Below, one piece after another: positions 55,872 to 64,000 of a stretch of 64,000 nt of DNA (positions are counted from its first letter, which is position 1; each line of letters begins with the position of its first letter). A program made the position numbers and the translations under genes. Source of the DNA: Escarpia spicata (lineage: Eukaryota; Annelida; Polychaeta; Sabellida; Siboglinidae); NCBI GenBank assembly GCA_963995525.1, contig OZ023206.1, forward strand, positions 41,718,969 to 41,782,968, read 5' to 3'. Under the pieces are notes generated by a model. It was not told where the DNA came from and did not search any database. It saw only the letters and a program-made list of their open reading frames with translations.

Positions 55872-58028
55872 ATGAAGGAGACTGCAAATTATGAGACTGG
55901 TAAACTTAGCAAACATAGTGATAGGAAGACACCGCCTGTTAGAGGAATGAGGAGAAATCGGTGCGGTTTCCAACAAGGCCACCCACATTTTGAAGCAATG
56001 CATGGCGAATCAACAGAAACACCAGACAGTCATGTATGGATGCCACGACTCGGCATGGCTGACTTTTCAAGAGTCGTACAAGAAACTTCTGGTGGACTGT
56101 TAACGGTACCCGATGCTGACGGCAAGCCTGGCAATAGCAAAATTCTACGACCGCGGCCATACCGATGCCCAGATTTAACAGACAGCTACCTCCAGCCAGA
56201 CGAAAATCAAGGAGGAACCGAGATGCGTCTGCTAAATATGGAAAAGAGTGCTCAGATGTGGAATGAATGTTACACTGAGCACGCCTGCAAGACGACGTGC
56301 ACTTCTCCACAGTTTCAAATATACCATGAACAACAGATTGGTCTCTGTTGGAAGCAATCACTCCGATGTACAAATTGTGACTATCATTCGCGCATGTACA
56401 AACTGTACACTGAGGTCAGCACTGGACGTAGTGGTCAGCGAGCTGCTACAACTAATGTCGCACTTCACGTCGGTCTCCAGGATTCGACAATAGGGACCAC
56501 AAAGATCCGTCACATTCTAGCTGCAATGGACACACCACCACCTAGTCGCACAGGATTACAGAGAACTGCAAACAAGGTCGCAACTGTCACCGCACAAGCA
56601 ACCATGGACGACTTACACAGGAGAAGACAGAAAACAAAAGAGATCAACACTCTGCGTGGTCTGCCAGAAGATGCTCCGATTAACATAAGCGTCGATGTTC
56701 GGTACAACTCCACAAATCTCAAAAACACTTACAGCTGTGGTGGGCAGAATGCGTCACAGGCTTTGGGAACTGCAATCAGTTGGCAAACCGGTGAAAAGGA
56801 AATCATAGCTTTCTGGATGGACAGCAAGCTGTGTAAACTAGGAGCTACACTTCGGAACAAGGGTGTCAATGTCACCTGTCCTGGCCATGCTGGTTGCACG
56901 GCCAATGTGCAAGCAACAGATCCGCTGTCCGAGTACAGAATTGGGAAACAAATTGGCGACAGTTTAGCACAAGATGACGTTGCAATCAAGTATGTTGCTA
57001 CAGACGGTGATGCATTAGCATCGCGAGGTGTACAAGATGCAATGCCAGCAGGTATGGAGACACAGAGGCAATCCGATACGACGCATCTGTCTCAAACGCA
57101 ATTTCGTCATATCACGAAAGCATCATTCTCCCCCAGGATGTTTCCAGGAGAAACTGCTGCAAGGCGAGCAGAAAACAGAAAAATGTTTGCGGAAGATGTG
57201 AAAACAAGATGCCAGAAGATCTACACAAGTGTCCACATACTTCACGACAGTGACACGACAGTTATAACTAGACGTATGCCCGACATCATTCAAGCCACAC
57301 TCGACTGCTATTCTGGCTCATGCAGAAACTGTCGCAGACATGCAATTGTCTGCCGTGGTGGTCGCAAGAATTGGTGGAATACTTCACAGCATTTGAAGGC
57401 CTGCGGCCTCACGCGACTAAATATGACAGACAGTGATCGAGCAACACTTCAAGGACTGATTGAAATGCGTCTTGGCAATGCCGCACTTCAAATGACACGA
57501 CGCAGACTAACAACAAATCCAAATGAATCTGCAAACAGAGCTTTTTCCGCATCGTTACCTAAGAATGTTAAATTCAGTCGAAATGCACTGGGACGTGTGT
57601 CTTCAGTCATCGATCGTCTAAACTACGGTGCTGGAGATTCAATGCTACGAAAATTGGAAAATGTACAGTGTCCCATTACAAAGGGTGGAAGAGTTGCTCA
57701 CGCTGTTAAACGGATCCAGCAAGATGTAGTTTACCAACGACAATATGCCAGACGGCCATCGGTGCGCCTACACAGACGAGCCACCAAGTCAAAGAGGATG
57801 AGAGACTACATTAGGGCGAAACGACAGAGATGCCAAGCCGACATCTACAGAAAGAGTCAACTTGATCCCAAACCAGCAAGTCATACAGTAACAACAGTAG
57901 CAGTGACAGCAACGGCAGTTACACCAGTGAGAAGGAGGCGCCGACAGCCACCGGGAAATCGTACTGATCACCCATATTCGTTAAGGTCACGAAAATCGGC
58001 CGATCACTCTTACGCAAGCAGAGAGTAG
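55872..58028 (+). CDS. Mutator-like transposase, u14
   Basis: Intact 718-residue consensus protein. A private C to T change near 55849 lies in the leader between the GTG and the ATG, so it changes no residue if the ATG is the start. Confidence 0.82.
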   Translation: MKETANYETGKLSKHSDRKTPPVRGMRRNRCGFQQGHPHFEAMHGESTETPDSHVWMPRLGMADFSRVVQETSGGLLTVPDADGKPGNSKILRPRPYRCPDLTDSYLQPDENQGGTEMRLLNMEKSAQMWNECYTEHACKTTCTSPQFQIYHEQQIGLCWKQSLRCTNCDYHSRMYKLYTEVSTGRSGQRAATTNVALHVGLQDSTIGTTKIRHILAAMDTPPPSRTGLQRTANKVATVTAQATMDDLHRRRQKTKEINTLRGLPEDAPINISVDVRYNSTNLKNTYSCGGQNASQALGTAISWQTGEKEIIAFWMDSKLCKLGATLRNKGVNVTCPGHAGCTANVQATDPLSEYRIGKQIGDSLAQDDVAIKYVATDGDALASRGVQDAMPAGMETQRQSDTTHLSQTQFRHITKASFSPRMFPGETAARRAENRKMFAEDVKTRCQKIYTSVHILHDSDTTVITRRMPDIIQATLDCYSGSCRNCRRHAIVCRGGRKNWWNTSQHLKACGLTRLNMTDSDRATLQGLIEMRLGNAALQMTRRRLTTNPNESANRAFSASLPKNVKFSRNALGRVSSVIDRLNYGAGDSMLRKLENVQCPITKGGRVAHAVKRIQQDVVYQRQYARRPSVRLHRRATKSKRMRDYIRAKRQRCQADIYRKSQLDPKPASHTVTTVAVTATAVTPVRRRRRQPPGNRTDHPYSLRSRKSADHSYASRE

Positions 58029-58337
58029 ACAGACACACAGACACGCATACACATGAGCACAATGTGCATACACAACATTATAACAATACGACATTCTGTA
58101 TTTCTGCAGCGTCTACTTGGGCTGCAAACTGACCATCATCCATGCAAACACAATGTGAAGACCTAGACCATCCGACACACACGACACCATCTGCCTGCCG
58201 ACATTCATGCAAACACAATCAGACTACGAGCACCACGAACATCTTGAGTACCACGATCAATCGACACGATGCAATGCTACATCAGTGACAGCAGGGGCTG
58301 ACTGATGTCGACATATATCAGTGACCAGTTGTAACGA

Positions 58338-58787
58338 TCACACATCGGAAAAGTTCATCGTACACGAACTCCCGACAAAATGTAAGTGCTCACCACTTTT
58401 TAATGGATTTAATTTTAAATCTAACATGCATGCAGGGTAAATGCCATGACCACGACATTCGCCTGATTTCACGCAAGAAATCCTTTCATTGTTGACACCG
58501 TGTGGTTCCAGGCTGACATGTGTGGCTGTCACACAGAGACTATTGTGGCAGAGATGTGAAGCATCCAGATTCGCTCTTATAAATGTTCTCCTGTGGTGCA
58601 GCATATAGCTTAACCGGTGTGCCGTTATGGTACGTCTATTGCCACATCTAAACTTGCAGCTAACTGCTCCGTATTTCACCCCTGTGCCTTTTGTGCAGCC
58701 TGTCCACAATATACATTGATTGTTTGTTGAAATAGACACATTTTCATTAATTTTGTCTGCATATTTTTCGTAAAACCTGTCGTCCAT
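58338..58787 (-). CDS. I-PpoI-like endonuclease, u14
   Basis: Same 149-residue protein; A variant, no extra C. Confidence 0.85.
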   Translation of the reverse strand: MDDRFYEKYADKINENVSISTNNQCILWTGCTKGTGVKYGAVSCKFRCGNRRTITAHRLSYMLHHRRTFIRANLDASHLCHNSLCVTATHVSLEPHGVNNERISCVKSGECRGHGIYPACMLDLKLNPLKSGEHLHFVGSSCTMNFSDV

Positions 58788-58830
58788 GATGCCTCACTGT
58801 GTAGCGTGTTTCCGTTGCTAGGGACTTTAA

Positions 58831-59289
58831 TTGGGGTCAGCACACTGTCAGTTTTCCCATTGGCGACCATGTTAACGTTTTGTGTGATTATAAGAAAACG
58901 TGACCTATAAAGTTTCTTAAACTTCTCACCTGCTGTTATTATCATCTCATTGACATGCTGGTCGAGTTTAGTCAAAATCTCATATCTCTAGCTCTTGCAA
59001 AATGCCTGTATGTATGACACCCGTCAATATTTACAACTGGATGCAGGCAGTAATCCGGCTACAGTGTCAACTAGCCAAATTGCTGCCAGATACCCTTCCG
59101 CTTAGTAAAATCAGCTAAAAAGACACCATTTCACTGTCAACAGCTTCAACAATCACATCTAGAAATCTGACTACTCAAGTGCACTTATGTCAGAGCAAGT
59201 GAATATTAGAAAAAGTCATTTCTCAAAAATATACTGCACTTTGTTTCGTCTGTAATCAAGCAGGAAGTCCAACAGTGTGCTGACCCCAA
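58831..59289. mobile_element. MITE-like element, u14
   Basis: 459 bp, both inverted repeats intact. The T-run about 80 bp beyond it ends in AAATTC here rather than TAATTC. Confidence 0.88.
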
Positions 59290-60135
59290 ATAGGTTTGGC
59301 AATTTTTGAGAAAAAAATTGAAATTACTATATTTTTGAGGCACTCCTATCTCAAACACTGTGCAATATTTTTTTTTTAAATTCATCCACATGTTTTTTTT
59401 CTATACACATTTCAAAAGCGCCACCCTACTTGACCGGGCACCATATGAGTAAGCATTTTACTGTTGGACATATTCTAATCTGGCATAACTCTACACTGTA
59501 CACACTTTCTCATCCGGCATATATGAAGACCTAACCCTATTTTCCAGAAAGCCCAGTATGTTTTCTGTAAACATATCACATACAGGCAGTTGTTATGTTG
59601 CATTTATATTTATATTGATTTTTTTACTTTTTCCCTATTAGACAACTATAATTATACATGATATATGACCTTAAAGTGTGGATTCTTCAAAGGCCAGACG
59701 TCTTAATGAGTTCAATTGCACAGTATTACACAACCCAATTAGTAGACATTCAATACACTGTGGCACTTGCCTGATTGAGTACTGATCAAGTCAGGTGACT
59801 GTATGTCCTGGCAGCCTGGGCCTAGGAGCTGAATGCCAGTAGTCACTCTGCCAAGATGTCATTAGGGTTGCTCCCAACCTCTTCACATGTGTTTAATTAG
59901 CTGAAGTAAACAAAAAAAGATTGTTTAATCACCCTTCTGCAATGTCATTGGTCCATTTATGATATAGATTTCCAAATGGAGGCTTCACTAATGTGATTCT
60001 CTCCCCACCCCCCTTATCACACCCAAGTTCTGTCACTGTGATTTGGACTTTCAGACTCATTAGAAGTCTGTGATTTCAAATAACGGTTTGTCCCTTTCAA
60101 CTGTGATTCTGCCGGGATTATTCTGCATTATTACA

Positions 60136-62293
60136 ATGAAGGAGACTGCAAATTATGAGACTGGTAAACTTAGCAAACATAGTGATAGGAAGACACCGCC
60201 TGTTAGAGGAATGAGGAGAAATCGGTGCGGTTTCCAACAAGGCCACCCACATTTTGAAGCAATGCATGGCGAATCAACAGAAACACCAGACAGTCATGTA
60301 TGGATGCCACGACTCGGCATGGCTGACTTTTCAAGAGTCGTACAAGAAACTTCTGGTGGACTGTTAACGGTACCCGATGCTGACGGCAAGCCTGGCAATA
60401 GCAAAATTCTACGACCGCGGCCATACCGATGCCCAGATTTAACAGACAGCTACCTCCAGCCAGACGAAAATCAAGGAGGAACCGAGATGCGTCTGCTAAA
60501 TATGGAAAAGAGTGCTCAGATGTGGAATGAATGTTACACTGAGCACGCCTGCAAGACGACGTGCACTTCTCCACAGTTTCAAATATACCATGAACAACAG
60601 ATTGGTCTCTGTTGGAAGCAATCACTCCGATGTACAAATTGTGACTATCATTCGCGCATGTACAAACTGTACACTGAGGTCAGCACTGGACGTAGTGGTC
60701 AGCGAGCTGCTACAACTAATGTCGCACTTCACGTCGGTCTCCAGGATTCGACAATAGGGACCACAAAGATCCGTCACATTCTAGCTGCAATGGACACACC
60801 ACCACCTAGTCGCACAGGATTACAGAGAACTGCAAACAAGGTCGCAACTGTCACCGCACAAGCAACCATGGACGACTTACACAGGAGAAGACAGAAAACA
60901 AAAGAGATCAACACTCTGCGTGGTCTGCCAGAAGATGCTCCGATTAACATAAGCGTCGATGTTCGGTACAACTCCACAAATCTCAAAAACACTTACAGCT
61001 GTGGTGGGCAGAATGCGTCACAGGCTTTGGGAACTGCAATCAGTTGGCAAACCGGTGAAAAGGAAATCATAGCTTTCTGGATGGACAGCAAGCTGTGTAA
61101 ACTAGGAGCTACACTTCGGAACAAGGGTGTCAATGTCACCTGTCCTGGCCATGCTGGTTGCACGGCCAATGTGCAAGCAACAGATCCGCTGTCCGAGTAC
61201 AGAATTGGGAAACAAATTGGCGACAGTTTAGCACAAGATGACGTTGCAATCAAGTATGTTGCTACAGACGGTGATGCATTAGCATCGCGAGGTGTACAAG
61301 ATGCAATGCCAGCAGGTATGGAGACACAGAGGCAATCCGATACGACGCATCTGTCTCAAACGCAATTTCGTCATATCACGAAAGCATCATTCTCCCCCAG
61401 GGATGTTTCCAGGAGAAACTGCTGCAAGGCGAGCAGAAAACAGAAAAATGTTTGCGGAAGATGTGAAAACAAGATGCCAGAAGATCTACACAAGTGTCCA
61501 CATACTTCACGACAGTGACACGACAGTTATAACTAGACGTATGCCCGACATCATTCAAGCCACACTCGACTGCTATTCTGGCTCATGCAGAAACTGTCGC
61601 AGACATGCAATTGTCTGCCGTGGTGGTCGCAAGAATTGGTGGAATACTTCACAGCATTTGAAGGCCTGCGGCCTCACGCGACTAAATATGACAGACAGTG
61701 ATCGAGCAACACTTCAAGGACTGATTGAAATGCGTCTTGGCAATGCCGCACTTCAAATGACACGACGCAGACTAACAACAAATCCAAATGAATCTGCAAA
61801 CAGAGCTTTTTCCGCATCGTTACCTAAGAATGTTAAATTCAGTCGAAATGCACTGGGACGTGTGTCTTCAGTCATCGATCGTCTAAACTACGGTGCTGGA
61901 GATTCAATGCTACGAAAATTGGAAAATGTACAGTGTCCCATTACAAAGGGTGGAAGAGTTGCTCACGCTGTTAAACGGATCCAGCAAGATGTAGTTTACC
62001 AACGACAATATGCCAGACGGCCATCGGTGCGCCTACACAGACGAGCCACCAAGTCAAAGAGGATGAGAGACTACATTAGGGCGAAACGACAGAGATGCCA
62101 AGCCGACATCTACAGAAAGAGTCAACTTGATCCCAAACCAGCAAGTCATACAGTAACAACAGTAGCAGTGACAGCAACGGCAGTTACACCAGTGAGAAGG
62201 AGGCGCCGACAGCCACCGGGAAATCGTACTGATCACCCATATTCGTTAAGGTCACGAAAATCGGCCGATCACTCTTACGCAAGCAGAGAGTAG
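60136..62293 (+). pseudogene. Mutator-like transposase, frameshifted copy (u15)
   Basis: One extra G at 61400-61402 (CCCAGGGATG against CCCAGGATG in all other copies) shifts the frame after the catalytic D...D region. The first frame stops at 61516-61518, giving a 460-residue product from the ATG that lacks the second Cys cluster, the PKNVKFSRN block and the basic tail. The rest of the gene is intact in the next frame up to 62293. A run-length sequencing error is a real alternative. Confidence 0.75.
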
Positions 62294-62602
62294 ACAGACA
62301 CACAGACACGCATACACATGAGCACAATGTGCATACACAACATTATAACAATACGACATTCTGTATTTCTGCAGCGTCTACTTGGGCTGCAAACTGACCA
62401 TCATCCATGCAAACACAATGTGAAGACCTAGACCATCCGACACACACGACACCATCTGCCTGCCGACATTCATGCAAACACAATCAGACTACGAGCACCA
62501 CGAACATCTTGAGTACCACGATCAATCGACACGATGCAATGCTACATCAGTGACAGCAGGGGCTGACTGATGTCGACATATATCAGTGACCAGTTGTAAC
62601 GA

Positions 62603-63052
62603 TCACACATCGGAAAAGTTCATCGTACACGAACTCCCGACAAAATGTAAGTGCTCACCACTTTTTAATGGATTTAATTTTAAATCTAACATGCATGCAG
62701 GGTAAATGCCATGACCACGACATTCGCCTGATTTCACGCAAGAAATCCTTTCATTGTTGACACCGTGTGGTTCCAGGCTGACATGTGTGGCTGTCACACA
62801 GAGACTATTGTGGCAGAGATGTGAAGCATCCAGATTCGCTCTTATAAATGTTCTCCTGTGGTGCAGCATATAGCTTAACCGGTGTGCCGTTATGGTACGT
62901 CTATTGCCACATCTAAACTTGCAGCTAACTGCTCCGTATTTCACCCCTGTGCCTTTTGTGCAGCCTGTCCACAATATACATTGATTGTTTGTTGAAATAG
63001 ACACATTTTCATTAATTTTGTCTGCATATTTTTCGTAAAACCTGTCGTCCAT
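62603..63052 (-). CDS. I-PpoI-like endonuclease, u15
   Basis: Same 149-residue protein, intact although the transposase beside it is frameshifted. Confidence 0.85.
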   Translation of the reverse strand: MDDRFYEKYADKINENVSISTNNQCILWTGCTKGTGVKYGAVSCKFRCGNRRTITAHRLSYMLHHRRTFIRANLDASHLCHNSLCVTATHVSLEPHGVNNERISCVKSGECRGHGIYPACMLDLKLNPLKSGEHLHFVGSSCTMNFSDV

Positions 63053-63095
63053 GATGCCTCACTGTGTAGCGTGTTTCCGTTGCTAGGGACTTTAA

Positions 63096-63554
63096 TTGGG
63101 GTCAGCACACTGTCAGTTTTCCCATTGGCGACCATGTTAACGTTTTGTGTGATTATAAGAAAACGTGACCTATAAAGTTTCTTAAACTTCTCACCTGCTG
63201 TTATTATCATCTCATTGACATGCTGGTCGAGTTTAGTCAAAATCTCATATCTCTAGCTCTTGCAAAATGCCTGTATGTATGACACCCGTCAATATTTACA
63301 ACTGGATGCAGGCAGTAATCCGGCTACAGTGTCAACTAGCCAAATTGCTGCCAGATACCCTTCCGCTTAGTAAAATCAGCTAAAAAGACACCATTTCACT
63401 GTCAACAGCTTCAACAATCACATCTAGAAATCTGACTACTCAAGTGCACTTATGTCAGAGCAAGTGAATATTAGAAAAAGTCATTTCTCAAAAATATACT
63501 GCACTTTGTTTCGTCTGTAATCAAGCAGGAAGTCCAACAGTGTGCTGACCCCAA
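63096..63554. mobile_element. MITE-like element, u15
   Basis: 459 bp, both inverted repeats intact. The window ends in the spacer beyond it. Confidence 0.88.
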
Positions 63555-64000
63555 ATAGGTTTGGCAATTTTTGAGAAAAAAATTGAAATTACTATATTTT
63601 TGAGGCACTCCTATCTCAAACACTGTGCAATATTTTTTTTTTTAATTCATCCACATGTTTTTTTTCTATACACATTTCAAAAGCGCCACCCTACTTGACC
63701 GGGCACCATATGAGTAAGCATTTTACTGTTGGACATATTCTAATCTGGCATAACTCTACACTGTACACACTTTCTCATCCGGCATATATGAAGACCTAAC
63801 CCTATTTTCCAGAAAGCCCAGTATGTTTTCTGTAAACATATCACATACAGGCAGTTGTTATGTTGCATTTATATTTATATTGATTTTTTTACTTTTTCCC
63901 TATTAGACAACTATAATTATACATGATATATGACCTTAAAGTGTGGATTCTTCAAAGGCCAGACGTCTTAATGAGTTCAATTGCACAGTATTACACAACC

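Larger units (their letters stand above)
1..64000 (+). repeat. Head-to-tail tandem array of 3.8/4.26-kb two-gene units
   Basis: The whole window is one tandem array. Counting each unit from its GTG codon 66 bp upstream of the transposase ATG, units start at 2208 (u1), 6472, 10736, 14541, 18346, 22611, 26415, 30219, 34483, 38747, 43012, 47276, 51541, 55806 and 60070 (u15); u0 is the 3' part of a unit at 1-2207. Spacings are 3804-3805 bp (u3, u4, u6, u7) or 4264-4265 bp (u1, u2, u5, u8-u14). The 459-460 bp difference is a small transposon present or absent near the endonuclease gene. No unique DNA lies between units and all units have the same orientation. The array continues beyond both edges. 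Copy number depends on the assembly being right. Confidence 0.97.

Noticed and set aside
1..64000. Concatemer of a small circular Rep-encoding virus or replicon
   Set aside because: The stem-loop lacks a conserved nonanucleotide, and neither protein has Rep nickase or helicase motifs; the large protein fits a Mutator-like transposase.
1..64000. Bacterial or phage origin because of an HNH-like nuclease
   Set aside because: No Shine-Dalgarno sites or operon structure; the nuclease is of the eukaryotic I-PpoI type and the transposase motifs are of an animal family.
1..64000. CRISPR array suggested by regular repetition
   Set aside because: The period is thousands of bases with genes in every unit; there are no short repeats with unique spacers and no cas genes.

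Overview
This window is eukaryotic DNA consisting entirely of one head-to-tail tandem array. Fifteen complete or nearly complete units and one 5'-truncated unit (u0 to u15) run in the same orientation, and the array passes out of both window edges. The period is 3,804-3,805 bp for short units and 4,264-4,265 bp for long units. The copies differ by only a handful of substitutions and small indels over 64 kb, so the array is young or strongly homogenised.

Each unit carries two convergent genes. The plus-strand gene encodes a 718-residue protein that resembles the animal Mutator-like (MULE-type) DDE transposase family. The minus-strand gene encodes a 149-residue protein with the complete residue pattern of an I-PpoI-like His-Cys-box (His-Me finger) endonuclease. 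About 309 bp of CA-rich DNA with a strong stem-loop separates the two stop codons. Between the endonuclease start and the transposase start of the next unit lies an AT-rich divergent spacer of about 0.89 kb, or 1.35 kb in long units. This spacer must contain both promoters and, if the unit is one transposon, the junction of its two ends.

Long and short units differ by one 459-bp non-autonomous element with perfect 18-bp terminal inverted repeats (TTGGGGTCAGCACACTGT). It is inserted 43 bp upstream of the endonuclease start codon in 11 of 16 units. The other five units lack it and show three slightly different junctions at exactly that point (ACTTTAATTAGG, ACTTTAAATAGG, ACTTTAATTGG). These look like transposon excision footprints.

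Organism: the protein families, the absence of Shine-Dalgarno sites, good Kozak contexts, AT-rich spacers and tandem structure point to an animal, most likely a marine invertebrate. The transposase motifs are ones I associate with bivalve and cnidarian genomes, but this assignment is from memory and is weak. Fourteen transposase copies are intact, one (u15) is frameshifted and one (u0) is cut by the window edge. All 16 endonuclease copies encode the same protein.

The point most worth following is the repeated pairing of a DDE-type transposase with a homing-type endonuclease in a homogeneous array, with a second small transposon apparently being lost from copies. The joint function of the two genes is my inference, not something the sequence proves.
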